Part shown: positions 33,606 through 47,044 of the stretch, one piece after another | Numbering within the stretch: position 1 is the stretch's first letter | How the letters are laid out: every line of letters starts with the position of its first letter | The notes under the pieces: model-generated | What the model saw: only the letters and a program-made list of their open reading frames with translations | Told to the model about the DNA's origin: nothing | The model's database searches: none | Position numbers and translations under genes: made by a program | Assembly (NCBI GenBank): GCA_032717465.1 | Contig: JAVRFU010003712.1 | Location: forward strand, 172,814 to 236,813 | Origin: Coenobita brevimanus | Taxonomy: Eukaryota > Arthropoda > Malacostraca > Decapoda > Coenobitidae | DNA length: 64,000 bases | Direction: 5' to 3'

Positions 33606-33762
33606 AAAACTGTCACCTCTCCATCAGGAATGCCCAGGTGTAATAACTTATAGTTCCCCACTAGAGTATGATGCTAGTCACGAAGAAGTGCTACGAAGGG
33701 GATGTAGAGCCACAGCAGTCTTTCTCTGTCACTGAGCTACGTGAAATAAGCTACAAGATAAC

Positions 33763-35975
33763 TAAAATGCCCGCCGTGCCCGCCGCCGGACCTCCAACCT
33801 CACCACCCCCCACCCCATCACCGGGCTGCCACCGTACCACCACCCCAGGAGGACACAACGGTGGGGTTAGTGACCCCAATCAAGAAGGTCACCAGGACAC
33901 TACGGTCCTGGGCCCCTGTTCCCCGCAACTGCCCCAACACCAGGTGACCAGGGAAAGGCAAGTACCTTGCGGGCGGAACAACCGTCGTCAGAAAAGGGGT
34001 GGGACTGAACTAGCTCCAGTCCCAAGTAACACCGTATTGACGGCAATTGTTACACCCTCTAGGGCAGGAGGCCCAAGGGCAGGAGGCCCAAGGCTACGGC
34101 CTAATAAAGAGTACGAGGGTAAGGCGACCCAAGGCTCCGGCCTTAGTACACCCCAGAGAGAGAGTTGCCCCAGTGCATCCCTCTCCTGCTGTTCTCTCCT
34201 ACAGGAGCAACACCGCGCCGACGGTTTCTATACGTGGCAGGGAAGGAGCGGCCTTGTACGCCCTTCAGTTGCTTCTGTTTAGAAAGATCAGCTCCCGGCT
34301 ACGGCCAGAGTACGTACCAGGGTAATGAGCCCCTGCTATCGTACGTGTAGCTTTTCCCTACTACGGGAGCAACACCGCGCCAACGGTCTCTATACGTGAC
34401 GGGGAAGGAACGGCCTAGTACGCCCTTCAGTTGCTCTCTGTAAGACAGGTAGGCATCCGGCTCCGGCCGTGGCATGTACCAGGGTAGAGAAGCCCCTGAA
34501 GGTAGCCTCAGTACGTACTGGAGAGAGTGTGGCCTCTGTGCCCCTCACTCCGGCTTGTCCTCTACTACGGAAGCAACACCGCGCCGACGGTCTCTATATG
34601 TGGCAGGGAAGGAGCGGCCTTGTACGCCCTTCAGTTGCTCCTTGTACGCCCGGTAAGCTCACGGCCACAGCCAACGTACGTACCAGGGTAAGGCGACCCA
34701 AGGCTCCGGCCTCAGGACGTACCAGAGAGGACACGAGTGACGTGAGTCCTTCTCCAGCCTCTTAACTCTGTGGGAGCCCTTCATCACCACCCGGGAATAT
34801 AGCCCCGGAGGTGACACTAGAGTGGTGGCAAGGCCCGATATCGGACCTAACTCCCATGCCTGGGAGATCCTTGTTCCTGCCCGAGTCCTGAAGGAGAAGC
34901 TGCCGCAGCCCAGCCCTGTCGGCGCCTCTCCCCCTAGGCGCCCGCAGTCCCAGGACACCCAGGCCAGACCCACCGGCTCCCGACAAAGGTGATCCCGGCT
35001 CCCTCATTCCACGGAGCCAGAGACGACAGGCCCAACTACTCAGGCTGTTCGGCCCCAGTCCCGAGGGCCACCTCTCAGGTCGAGGCCCCCAGACAGGAGG
35101 GCCTCCCTGCACCACACCGACGAGGCCCCAACTCAAGGGCCACCTCTCAGGTCGAGGCCCCCAGACGGGAGGGCCTCCCTGCACCCCACCGACGAGTGTG
35201 ACCCGGGCAGTGACTCCCTTGCAGGTAATCCCTTGCCCTCTGCAGACCGGGTCCCCCTAGGACTCTACCCTCACGCCCTTGTCACGGAGTGAACATTACC
35301 CAGAAGATACAGGTAAATAGTGACTCCCCTTGTGTCGAGAACAAATCGGGGAAAAAGAACAGTGAACAGTGACTAAGTGAAGAACAGTGCAGTTACCAAT
35401 AGTGCAGAAGAACTCAGTGTCGGCAGGACAGAGAATGAACCTTAGAGTAATTATCCAAGTCCCCCCAATAAAAGAACTTTCTGTGAACGCATAAGGCTAG
35501 GGTGCGCGGGTCGGTCAAAAGCCTGAGTGTGAGTGTCACCGTGACCAGGTGACTGTGTCAAGTGTTGCTATCTGCACCCTATCTTATTTATAGTAATATT
35601 TCCCCTTCAGACTCCCAATCTTGTTTATTCCCTTTGTGATCAGTACAGTGTATATCCTGCCTAAAAGTGACACATAGACAATACCATATATAATTCAAGA
35701 TATCCCTGTATGAGCATTGTAATGTGTACTGAGTGTAACTATATTTTGTGGTGCTGAATGTTAACTCTGTGTCCCTGTTCCCCTGTACCTCAAATATCAC
35801 TCTGTGTTGTATTGTAACGGTTAGAATTAAGGTAATAGATGTGTTAAAGTGTACTGCCTGGTTTTTATGTCCTGTTCCTTTGTTGGTGCTTTACTTCCAG
35901 TCTATAAAGAGGACCCCGCTTCAGTCGCTAGTGTTTTTAGGACGAGAAGTCGCCTTATAAACACCAGGATAACAC
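33763..35975 (+). repeat. Gypsy 5' LTR (2.2 kb)
   Basis: Matches 41270-43354 plus 49485-49611. It starts TAAAATGCCCGCC and ends ...CCAGGATAACA, so it lacks the common TG...CA ends at its exact borders. An AATAAA is at 35467. It contains three copies of a module of about 80 bp ('gagcaacaccgcgcc' to 'cttcagttgctcc') at 34200, 34365 and 34568, and a smaller duplicated block near 35070-35200. The repeats give ORFs (such as 33668-34282) with EQHRADGxYTWxGRSGLV, not genes. Confidence 0.93.
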
Positions 35976-35993
35976 TGGTGGCAAGCGGTGGTT
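35976..35993 (+). promoter_or_regulatory. Candidate primer-binding site
   Basis: TGGTGGCAAGCGGTGG immediately follows the 5' LTR. Primer sites pair with a tRNA 3' end and so start TGG. Which tRNA it matches was not determined. Confidence 0.6.
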
Positions 35994-36041
35994 CTGGATC
36001 CAAGTAAAAGCACGGAGGAACGATAAAAGGAAACTTGCACA

Positions 36042-36926
36042 ATGGCAGCCAAACCGCACATCCAATTGCCGAGATTCAACCCGGACCAATGTGACATTGA
36101 AATATATTTAGATATGGTCAAACCCCTCCTAGACATAGGGTTCGACTCGGACAGAGAAAAAATTGCAGTCACATTGCCTAACCTGGGAAAAATAATTGCC
36201 ACTGTCGCACCAAAAATCGTCCCAGAACTGACATGGGACCAATTCTCACAAATCGTGAGACAGGCTTTCACGCCATCAATAGGCAGAGTTGTCGCCCTCT
36301 CTCAACTCAACGCCCACACCTACGACGGTAACCTAGACGACACATTCGTCCAGGCTCGGCGCCTCGTCAGCGCCGCTTATCCTGAGGCAGCTATAAATGC
36401 CCAAGATATACACACATTTAATGCCCTGCTGAGGATTCTCCCTAGCACAGTCAGGGAGCACTTCTCGATCTATGATCCCTCAGGGGACATAGACCAGGAC
36501 CTGCAACTCGTCAGACGTCTCCTCGCCGCCCATCCCATACCACAACCACTCCACGCGGTGACAAGATTCCCGACAAACCACAACCCTCCACCCAAACCTA
36601 AGCCGCCACCTCACCAGCCACCTACAGAGCCGACTCCTACTGTGCCCAGGGCTTACCCACAGAAAAAACGCCCCAACCCCAAGGAACAAGGCAACCTGAT
36701 TACCATTAATCCTTGGGAGTTCATGGCCTGCAGTCGAACCTGCCCACTGCATGACATAAGAGAACAGCTCAAGGCAAGCAGGCGCAGAAACTTTCACCAG
36801 GGGCGCAAGAAAGTTTCCTCCTTGGACGACGACGCCCCGGAAGACGATGCACCGCCAATACTCTACCCGGGACCGGACGACAACGAACACGACGACCACC
36901 CACAACCTCAGCAGATGGATTTTTAG
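36042..36926 (+). CDS. gag: Gypsy gag
   Basis: 294 residues from the ATG after GCACA (MAAKPHIQLPRFNPD). The first 170 residues look like the alpha-helical capsid part, with PxFxPDQxxIEIYLDM at the start and FNALLRILPSTVREHF near residue 130. Then come a proline-rich linker (residues 185-215), a basic patch (KASRRRNFHQGRKK) and an acidic end. There is no CCHC zinc knuckle; only a CSRTCPLH cluster near residue 230 might bind metal. Gag packages the element RNA. It overlaps the protease frame, which lies at -1 and is open through the gag stop, so pol is likely reached by frameshifting. Confidence 0.85.
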   Translation: MAAKPHIQLPRFNPDQCDIEIYLDMVKPLLDIGFDSDREKIAVTLPNLGKIIATVAPKIVPELTWDQFSQIVRQAFTPSIGRVVALSQLNAHTYDGNLDDTFVQARRLVSAAYPEAAINAQDIHTFNALLRILPSTVREHFSIYDPSGDIDQDLQLVRRLLAAHPIPQPLHAVTRFPTNHNPPPKPKPPPHQPPTEPTPTVPRAYPQKKRPNPKEQGNLITINPWEFMACSRTCPLHDIREQLKASRRRNFHQGRKKVSSLDDDAPEDDAPPILYPGPDDNEHDDHPQPQQMDF

Positions 36927-36946
36927 GCCCGCCCCCGCACCTCCCC

Positions 36947-39900
36947 ATGGTGGCGGGGGCCACCTCACACAGCTACAGACCTCCAGTCTACAACAAGTTT
37001 TGGCTGAACGGGGTCAAGGCACGATTGCTGGTAGATACGGGAGCAGCCAGATCGTGCCTCTACTCCCACTTCTACTCCCGCCACACCTCTGTTTTCGGCC
37101 CCCTTCTCCCCACTTCAGCCAACCTCGTCGACGTGGGGGATGGCCCCCTGCCTATCCGTGGGGAAACACAGGCCCTTCAAACCAACACTCACCAACGAGG
37201 ATCCACCAACCACCCATTCATCATATTCGATTCGACATGTATTCAATATGATGGATATCTTGGGCTGGACCTCCTCCAAAAACTCCACGCCACCATTGAC
37301 TGCCATCAGCGTCGCCTCCACTTCAGTCCAGCACGTCCCAACCAAGCATCAATTAACAAGAGAAAAAAATCTGGTAGAAGAAAAAAGAAGAACACCCCCC
37401 CCCCACACCACGCAGACACACACAATCCCCGAACACTCACCTGCCCCAACCCACCTGTACATCTGACCCCAACCCAACCTCACTCAATGCCTCACTTCAT
37501 TCCCCTCCATCACCACCCCCCACTACACATCGTCTGGACCCCTCCCCATCTTTTCCTACCACTATCGCCTCCTCAATCACTATTCCACCCCACCACGAAG
37601 CTTGGGTAAAACTTAATAGACCTTCAGGTACCTTCGTCCTCTTCTCACCATCCATACCCACCGGATCACTCTCCTCCTGTTTAGTATCCCCCATCTTCCT
37701 CCCCCCACATGCCCATGAAATCCGTATCGCTAACCTTGTCACAACCCCACTAACCTTACCACGAGGACTCATCATTGGCGACACGGAAGAAGCAGAACCA
37801 TGCCAAGCACCACCCCCCGACCATCCCACTCTCCCTGACCTACCATCACATCTATCCCCTTCCCAAACCAACAGCCTCCGACAACTCCTCCTGGACTTTC
37901 AGGACCTATTCTCCTCTGGCCCAACCGACCTTGGCCACACTACCTATCTCAGGCACGAGGTACACACGACCAGACCTCCAATTCGCCTACCATCATGACG
38001 AAAAAATCCAAAACAACGGGCAGAAGAAGACCGGCAGGTCCAGGATATGCTCGATGCCGGCATTATCTCCAACTCCACTAGCCCGTGGTCCTCACCTGTT
38101 GTACTCGTGTGAAAGAAAGATGGGACTATGCGCTTTTGCATCGATTACCACAGAGTGAACGACGTCACCATCAAAGATGCTACGCCCCTACCCAGGATCG
38201 ATGACTCGCTTGACTCCCTACATGGGTCGACCTGGTTCTCTACCCTAGACCTGCAATCATGTTATTGGCAAGTCCCTGTACACCCTGACGACAAGCACAA
38301 AACCGCCTTTTCAACATCGAACGGGAAGCATTATGAATTCAACATTCTTCCCTTCGGACTCTGCAATGCCCCTGCCACATTCTCCCGCCTGATGGAGTCA
38401 GTTCTCAGCGGGCTAACCTGGGAGACTTGTTTGGCATACCTGGACGACGTCATCGTTTTCAGTCATACCTGGGCCGACCACCTCCACCGCCTCAAACAAG
38501 TTTTCCACCGTATCCGCCAGGCAGGGCTCAAACTGAAACCGACAAAGTGCGTCTTGGCCGAGAGATCAGTCTCTTTCCTTGGACATCTGATTAACGCTGA
38601 AGGCATCTCCCCTGACCCAGAAAAACTACGTGCAATCGCCGACATTCCCCTACCTCGTGATGTACACGAAACTAGAGCCTTCCTAGGCCTAATGTCATAC
38701 TACAGGCGGTTCGTCAAAGGATTTGCAGATATCGCCAAACCCCTACACGACCTAACAAAAAAAGGCGAGCCGTTCATATGGACCGAACCAAGGAAAACTG
38801 CATTCACCACCCTCAAGTCCAAGCTAACCTCTGCCCCCATCGTCACTTTCCCAGATTACAACCTCCCATTCCGCCTGTATACCGACATATCACTCATCGC
38901 CATAGGGGCTGTCCTTGCACAAGTGCAAAACGGCCGCGAACATATCATCACCTGTGCCAGCCGCACCCTAAATCCTGCAGCAAGAAACTACGCGGCCACC
39001 AAACGAGAGTGCCTGGGAATCATCTGGTCCCTCGATTACTTCTGCTCCTACATCTCAGGCACCCATGTGATAGTCATTATGGACCACCAATCCCTACAGT
39101 GGTTACGTCAGTCAAACACCACCAACGCACAACTCATACGATGGCGAGAAACACTCAAGGAGTATGATTTTGAGATCTCATACCAATTAGTCAAACTCCA
39201 CACAAACGCCGACGCCCTGTCCCGTCTACCAATCAATGCAATCTCAACAGAGCCAGACCTAATCCAAATGTGGCACAACAAACAATGCCCTACCTGGATC
39301 CCGCCAAACACATTCGCTAAACTCCACCCACATGGCGAGCACCTGTTCGATCCCAACGGACACATCGTCCTAAGCCCCACCACCACCCACGACACTATGC
39401 TACACCTCCACGCCCATAACGGCATCCATCTGGGAGCAAAAAAACTCCTACAAGTCTTTACCGACATGTACTGGACACCTAACCCATCCACCATTGCCAA
39501 GAACATCATACAATCCTGCCGAGCCTGTGCTTTAGGAAAGGACATCACCTGTACACCTGACCCTTCAGGAAAATTAACAGCGCAGAAACCCTGGCAACTA
39601 CTTTCCTTAGACGTCGTCGGCCCCCTCACACCCAAAGCAGGGTACAAATACATAATCACATTCGTGGATGTGTATTCAAAGTTTATCATCGCATGCCCCG
39701 CCAAAGATCACAGTGCAGTATCAGTTGCCAATGCCCTCACCCGCCATGTCTTCCTGTATTTTGGTATTCCCCAAGCACTGCACTCAGATAATGCCCCAGA
39801 ATTTACTGGCAAGGTCTGGGAAGAACTGGCAAACATATTTGGATACCACATCTCCCACTCATCCCCCTACTGGCCCCAAGGTAACAGCATCTGCGAGAGG

Positions 39901-40851
39901 AGCCATCGCTTCCTCATGAACCAGGTCCGCACACGCATTATGCAAACAGGGAACGAGGACTGGCCTGCCCACGTCAAGATTATCCAATGGGGTTTAAACA
40001 CATGCCCACGAGAAGACGGGATAACTCCACATGAAAGAGTTTTCGGGGAATCTCCACTACTCCTACCACTCCACCACCACCTACAGCCACCCACCCCACC
40101 CTCCACTACCGACCCTCTCCACCACCTCAAACGCCACCTCCACCTACACACTCAACAAGACCTGGCGCCCGACACGAATCACTCCAACCCATACAAACCT
40201 GGTCAGTCCGTAGTCGTTGCACACCTGCCCGCCCCCTCCAAAACCTCCCCCCGATTTAATGGACCCTTCAAAATTATTCGAGTACCCAACCCATACCAAG
40301 TCATCATCGATCAACAGGGACAACACCGCACATACCGAAATCGCCAGGTGCGACCCTTCCACCCACCCAACACTGACCACCCCCGCGCCCGGCCGACCTG
40401 CACCTCTTCCCGCACACCTGTCCATACCAACCTTTCTGAGAATTACCCCCCAGACTCCTACTCCTTCTCACCCCCTCCCTTCACCTCACCGACAACCAGC
40501 ACACCTCCCGACACACCACCACCACCGCCCAAAGCCACCACCTCCGCAGAGCTCACCACTCACCACCCTACCACCTGCACACCCACCACCCCCCTCCTCC
40601 TTGACCATTCTCATTATACGCGCCACACCGCATCCCCACTCGCCTCCCCCCCTAACAGCCGCACGCCCTCACCACCACCACGTGCACAACCACCCTCACC
40701 ATCCACACCAACCCTCACTACCACCACCACCAGATCAGGACGCCTCTCACGCCCACCCTCGAGATACACCCCAAAACCACCGCCCATCGCACGCCCATCC
40801 CAACACCCACCACCACCACATACCCCCCCACCCCAAACACCTCCCCCATAA
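36947..40851 (+). pseudogene. pol: Gypsy pol polyprotein (protease-RT-RNase H-integrase), broken
   Basis: Protease: LLVDTGAARS near 37027 with GYLGLDLL near 37255. A frame change between 37355 and 37402 (A7 and C10 runs) separates it from the RT frame. RT: TGA stops at 37996 and 38110 interrupt the conserved start (LVxKKDG); then FSTLDLQS, LPFGLCNAP and YLDDV (near 38440). RNase H near 38880 (YTDIS) to about 39225 (NADALSRL). Integrase: His-Cys zinc part (about 39410-39530), core Asp in LDVVGPL (39610), Asp in HSDNAPEF (39784), Glu in CERSHRF (39895), then a GPF-type module near 40260 and a long proline/threonine tail. From 38128 to 40851 (907 residues) it is uninterrupted. Confidence 0.95.
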
Positions 40852-41259
40852 CCCTCCCCCCTCCACCAAGCACGATGGAATCTTCCCAGGTCCCAATTCC
40901 CCAAAGGACAACGCTCCTCCCACCGAACCATCCCCCATAAAACCACCAATCTCCCGTCACTCTCCAGCATTCAGCTTTCATCTCCTCACCAGGCACCATT
41001 CCCCGAGATGAAAGTGACGAGAGTACACTGGCTACCCCACGACCGCCCACATGCCAGAATCCGAGACACCCACCACCTTCTCCGACTCCTACACTGGACC
41101 GACCATCCATCCTCCCTCCGGCTCACTCTCAACCCTCATCAGGAGCCTAACACCTTCACCACCCACTGGGTCAGCCTCACCCAACACCTCACCTTGGCCC
41201 ACCAGACATCCACCTCCACCACCTACCACCTCCAGTCACGGGTCGTGACTTTTATAACG
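40852..41259 (+). other. Gypsy 3' non-coding region
   Basis: C- and A-rich DNA between the pol stop and the polypurine tract, with CCACCACC-type low complexity. ORFs here and in other frames of 40217-41011 are composition artefacts. No envelope-like gene is visible. Confidence 0.7.
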
Positions 41260-41269
41260 CGAAGGGTGG
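41260..41269 (+). promoter_or_regulatory. Polypurine tract candidate
   Basis: CGAAGGGTGG directly precedes the 3' LTR, where plus-strand priming occurs in LTR retroelements. It is short, with one T break. Confidence 0.6.
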
Positions 41270-44007
41270 TAAAATGCCCGCTGTGCCCGCTGCCGGAACT
41301 CCCACCTCACCACCCCCCACCCCATCACCGGGCCGCCACCACACCACCACCCCAGGAGGACACAATGGTGGGGTTAGTAACCCCAATCAAGAGGGTCACC
41401 AGGACACTACGGTCCTGGGCCCTTGTTCCTCGCAACTGCCCCAACACCAGGTGACCGGGGAAAGGCAACTACCTTGAGGGTGGAACAACCGTCATCAGAA
41501 AAGGGGTGGGACTGAACTAGCTCCGGTCCCAAGTAACACCGTATTGACAGCAATTGCTACACCCTCTAGGGCAGGAGGCCCAAGGACAGGAGGCCCAAGG
41601 CTATGGCCTAATAAAGTGTACAAGGGTAAGGCGGCCCAAGGCTCCGGCCTTAGTACACCCCAGAGAGAGAGTTGCCTCAGTGCATCCCTCTCCTGCTGTT
41701 CTCTCCTACAGGAGCAACACCGCGCCGACAGTTTCTATACGTGGCGGGGAAGGAGCGGCATTGTACGCCCTTCAGTTGCTTCTGGTCAGAAAGATCAGCT
41801 CCCGGCTATGGCCAGAGTACGTACCAGGGTAAAGAGCCCCTGCTATCGTACATGTAGCTTTTCCCTACTATGGGAGCAACACCGCGCCGACGGTCTCTAT
41901 ACGTGGCGGGGAAGGAGCGGCCTTGTACACCCTTCAGTTGCTCTCTGTAAGACGGGCAGGCATCCGGCTCCAGCCGTGGCACGTACCAGGGTAGAGAAGC
42001 CCCTAAAGGTAGCCTCAGTACGTACTGGAGAGAGTATGGCCTCTGTGCCCCTCACTCCGGCTTGTCCCCTACTACGGGAGCAACACCGCGCCGACGGTCT
42101 CTATACATGAGGGGGAACGAGCGGCCTTGTACGCCCTTCAGTTGCTCCTTGTACGCCGGGTAAGCTCACATCCACAGCCAACGTACGTACCAGGGTAAGG
42201 CGACCCAAGGCTCCGGCCTCAGGACGTACCAGAGAGGACATGAGTGACGTGAGTCCTACTCCAGCCTCTTAACCCTGTGGGAGCCCTTTGTCACCACCCG
42301 GGAATATAGCCCTGGAGGTGACACTAGACTGGTGGCAAGGCCCGATATCAGACCTAACTCCCACGCCCGGGAGATCCTTGTTCCTGCCCGAGTCCTGAAG
42401 GAGAAGCTGCCGCAGCCCAGCTCTGTCGGCACCTCTCCCCCTAGGTGCCCGCAGTCCCGGGACACCCAGGCCAGACCCACCGGCTCCCGACAAAGGTGAT
42501 CCCGGCTCCCTCACTCCACGGAGCCAGAGACGACAGGCCCGACTACTCAGGCTGTTCGGCCCCAGTCCCGAGGGCCACCTCTCAGGTCGAGGCCCCTAGA
42601 CAGGAGGGCCTCCCTGCACCACACCGACGAGGCCCCAACTCGAGGGCCACCTCTCAGGTCGAGGCCCCCAGACGGGAGGGCCTCCCTGCACCCCACCGAC
42701 GAGTGTGACCCGGGCAGTGACTCCCCTGCGGGTAATCCCTTGCCCTCTGCAGGCCGGGTCCCCCTAGGGCTCTACCCTTACGCCCTTGTCACGGAGTGAA
42801 CATTACCCAGAAGATACAGGTAACTAGTGACTCCTCTTGTGTCGAGAACAAATCGGGGAAAAAGAACAGTGAACAGGGACTAAGTGAAGAACAGTGCAGG
42901 TACCAATAGTCCAGAAGAACTCGGTGTCGGCAGGACAGAGAATGAACCTTAGAGTAATTATCCAAGTCCCCCCAATAAAAGAACTTTCTGTGAACGCATA
43001 AGGCTAGGGTGCGCGGGCCGGTCAAAAGCCTGAGTGTGAGTGTCACCGTGACCAGGTGACTGTGTCAAGTGTCGCTATCCGCACCCTATCTTATTTATAG
43101 TAATATTTCCCCTTCAGACTCCCAATCTTGTTTATCCCCTTTGTGATCAGTACAGTGTATATCCTGCCTAAAAGTGACACATAGACAATACCATATATAA
43201 TTCAAGATATCCCTGTATGAGCATTCTAGTGTGTACTGAGTGTAACTATATTTTGTGGTGCTGAATGTTAACTCTGTGTCCCTGTTCCCCTGTATCTCAA
43301 ATATCACTCTTTGTTGTATTGTAACGATTAGAATTAAGGTAATAGATGTGTTAACCCTATTCGGTGCAACCCGTATCATTTTTGATACGCCCTAACTAAT
43401 TTGTACCAATAAACTCTAGTTTGTAAGCAATGCATGGTCTCACGATTGTTTTCTTATTAAATCACTGGAAACACAACAAATGGTGATTCTGAGCGAAAAA
43501 ACTGGGTTGAAACGAGCGTTTTCTCTAAAATTAACGATTTTTTCCCCGTGGAGAGCGCTAAACAAAAAGAAAACGCTCGAAGATGTGTGAAATATCTGGG
43601 ACCTTAGCCTACGCAAGCCTAACGGGCATCAACACAGCTTCCAGACGTACGATACGTTTCCTATTTTCATTAAAACTACTTTATTTTCTATGTATTATTC
43701 ATTGTTCATACTTTATGACTCGTCATACGTAGTGAAATGGTTATTTCATTCACTAATTTTATTATCTATGTATTATTCATTGGTTTTTCTCTTTGACTCC
43801 TCATACCCAATGAAATGGTTGTTCGTACATATACACAGATACACACATGTGCATTGTATTGTGCACACAGATACACACACGTGCATTGTAATGTGCACAC
43901 ACACACACACACACACACAAATCTCGCGGCTCTCGTGTAGGCGTGCTGAACGACGGTTAGTTAGGCATTAATTAGGGGAAGGGGTGGACGTGCTGACGGA
44001 CGTAGTC

Positions 44008-45893
44008 ATGGCTTTTACTTTCGACTATGTTGACGACCCAAACGAAGATTACTTGGAAGAGGTAGTTGGCGATGATGATGATGATGATGACCTTGCCTTG
44101 GATAGAGTAGCTGAGGGCGACGATGAAGATGAGGATCAGAATGATGACATAATGAAGAAGAGTGGGTACCACTCAGAAACAGAAAGCCACTGGTGAAAAA
44201 TATCGATTAATCAGTTCTTTGGACCAATGCTTGAACAAACAAAATTAGACGAATTTGTCCTGCCACACGAGCTCAGGGAATATACCTGCATTTTAGAGAA
44301 ACCCCAGAGAAAACCAGATATCGGTAAGTCAATAACATAGACCAATCATACAGAAGGTAGGCATGTTGAGAAGATATTGCCCAGTGAAGGATGTTTGTTA
44401 GGAGAGGCAAGATCAGCTAATACAGAAATAATGCCATGGGAGTTGTTTATAACATCTAATATGATTGATGGTATTGTAACCCATACTTACAATAAGATTC
44501 AAGGCATAATTACCGAAATTTCTAATACTGACAGTGCTGAAATACCAACACACGTCAAGATGACTGATGCCATAGAACTGAAAAGCTTTTTTGGCCTGCT
44601 CAATGCAAGAGGCTTGTTGGGACAAAATAAATATTGCTATCATCGTCTCTTCATGGAAATGCTTGGTCACCCAATATTTGGAGCCATCATGTCTGTAAAA
44701 CGATTTGGTTTCTTACATGCCAACATAACTTTTGACAACATTGATACCAGACACCAGAGATGGGTACACGATCGGTTTGCAGCAATCAGGGAGCTTTTTT
44801 CAGTAATTGTTGTTGCTCAGTGTTAGAGCCAGGTGACTTCTTGACCACTGATGAAACGTTGTATGGATGCAGAACACAAATAGGGTTCAGACTACAATAA
44901 GAGCAAACCCGTACTCTACGGCCTCCAACATAAATCTATTAATGATGTTAGATATCCATTTACCTTTAGGACAGCTGTATATTCAGGTAAACCTTGAGAG
45001 CCAGGACCACACTACATACGAGGTACAGTCCCAACAGTGAAAGCTCTGGTAAGTCAGTTACAAGCCTCAGTCGACCTTCGAGGTAGGATTATTAGTCTGG
45101 ATAAATTGTACACCAGTATAGAGTTATTGGAGTGGCTTCAAACACAAGGTATCTCAGCCTTTGGTACTATAGATTCTACCAGGAAAGGCATACCACCAGA
45201 GATAAAGACAGTCACAGAAAGGGAAGATGGGTCATACCAAGTTTACTGGAAGAAACGGGGAGGAAATGACGCTGAACTCCTATGTAACACCCACCAAAAG
45301 CAAAGGTAAGAAAAATGTGTTACTTCTGAGCACAGTCTCCCCTATATTAGGCATTACCAAGGATGATGACTGGGAAAAAAACAAAACAAAAAAAAACAGC
45401 TATATTTAAATTGTATGATTTCACTAAAGGAGGTACTGGCATTATGGATCAGAGAATAAGTTTTCATACAGTACACACTAAATCTTGAAGATGAACAGTG
45501 AATGCCCTTGGCTACATTGTCGACATTGCCAGAGTAAATTCACAGACAATTTATTCGTTATGTAATAATCAGGACCCAAGAAAAATTACTTCAATCTCCT
45601 ATGGCTGGCAGTTAGTGAAGGCATTGTGTAATCCACAAATTGAAAGAAGAAAAGTTCAGGCTTGTGGTTTGACCAGGAATACAATAGCTAAGATGAATCT
45701 GATGCTCGGACAGGGAGAGGTAGAGGAGGCCGTCCCAGAAGTAACACATGAGAATAGGTCAGGCAAGCGGCACAAGTGTCATTCATGCCTGGAGTCTCTT
45801 TATGGTCAAGGATACACTCAGAATCGCCCTAAAGTAAAATCGTCCACGAAACAATGTCAAGTATGTCACAAGCACACCTGTGATCAGCATTGA
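44008..45893 (+). pseudogene. piggyBac transposase, degraded
   Basis: ATG at 44008 starts MAFTFDYVDDPNED with the long acidic N-terminus typical of the family. Continuing pieces: INQFFGPML (44208), the DDE_Tnp_1_7-like domain with IMPWELFITSNMI (44430) and FGLLNARGLLG (44588), first catalytic block TTDETLYGCR (44847), NKSKPVLYG (44900), TAVYSGKP (44972), and the third-aspartate block SLDKLYTSIELLEWL (45093). A C-terminal cysteine-rich zinc-finger-like end has CHSCLESL and CQVCHKHTC (45775-45890). At least eight stops or shifts (e.g. 44194, 44338, 44824, 44898, 45308) make it inactive. Confidence 0.93.
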
Positions 45894-46240
45894 AATAAAG
45901 TATGTATGAAATGCTGTAGTAACATGCCCAATCAGTGAAAGTCTTGTTTTGGAAATTAAGAATGAATATGCACGTCTGTGAATATGTATAGATTATGACT
46001 GAGTTTACGTTATATATGGATTATATTTTTGTTTAAAAATTTCCTTATATGATAGATGTAAATAGAGATACGGAAGGTGAGGACCTTGCAGCATAAGAAT
46101 CCTCCAGCTTACTTATATTAGTTGTAAGTGTAGAGTAAAAAGGATGTTCGAGTGCGTAGGATCAAATACCGCCGGAAAATACATAGATTAGAAGCATAGG
46201 CATGGATAGCCCCGAGTTAACGGTTACTACTCTTTCGACC

Positions 46241-47012
46241 TGTGACGGGCTGTGGGTCACTGAGGGCCCTGTTAGTTAATTGACACCCGTCGGGATCTTT
46301 TTAACTTACCAGGGGTCGATGCTGCAGGAGGTGGATCAGCTGAAATGAAGCATGGTCTCGCAGTGGAGAGGAGCTGGGGCCTGATTGACTGCTGTCGCCC
46401 TTGAAAGCGCCAGGCAAAGCTCTGGACTTAACCCCTCCTATCCACACTGTGCCTGTGCATTATCCAGGGAACAGCTTGTTCTCCGGTTAATAGGATATAG
46501 GGTTTAACCAGGAAGCTACAGGCTGCTCTAAGCGATTCAGTAATCCAAAGACTGGAACGTTTCCTGGTTAACAGTCTACTCGTACAGAGCTTTGGCTGGG
46601 AGCTGCATTTTCTCGTGGTGACTACTAACAAAGGATCAAGAGACTGACTTCTGGAGAGACTGGCTGACCGACAAAGGTCTCAGTGATTGGCTAGTGAATG
46701 ACCAGTGGGAAATTACTAATAAACTGACATCAGAAGGACAGTCTACTGATTAATTTGTCGGTATTTTGGGATTGACTGCCCCACTGAATAACTATTGATG
46801 TATACTGTATATTGATGATGTTTTGGGTATAACTATTCATAATTGAATATTTGTTATTGCATTGCTCTGAATACTCCTTGGGGCGTAGCATGAGCAGATA
46901 GAGCTACCGTGCCCTTTGAATAATTGGTTATAACTAAATATTTCTGTGTTCTTCAATTTTAATATGCAATACTCAGATTTAGAAATGCATATATAATATA
47001 TTGGTGACAACA
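46241..47012 (+). mobile_element. Possible solo LTR of another retroelement
   Basis: Begins TGTGACGGGC and runs to TTGGTGACAACAG at 47001, which resembles a primer-binding site right after an LTR. GC-rich start and AT-rich end with a T-rich region fit an LTR. No second copy or internal genes here, so this stays tentative. Confidence 0.4.
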
Positions 47013-47044
47013 GATTCAGCCTTCTTAAGGACCTCCTTCAGCTG

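Noticed and set aside
32512..33607. ORFs of 225-337 aa
   Set aside because: Same 37-bp minisatellite, inverted copy.
36480..36968. Minus-strand 162-aa ORF
   Set aside because: Antisense shadow of gag.
40217..41110. Proline/histidine- or glycine-rich ORFs, considered as an envelope-like gene
   Set aside because: Shadow frames of C-rich pol tail; no signal peptide or membrane segment.
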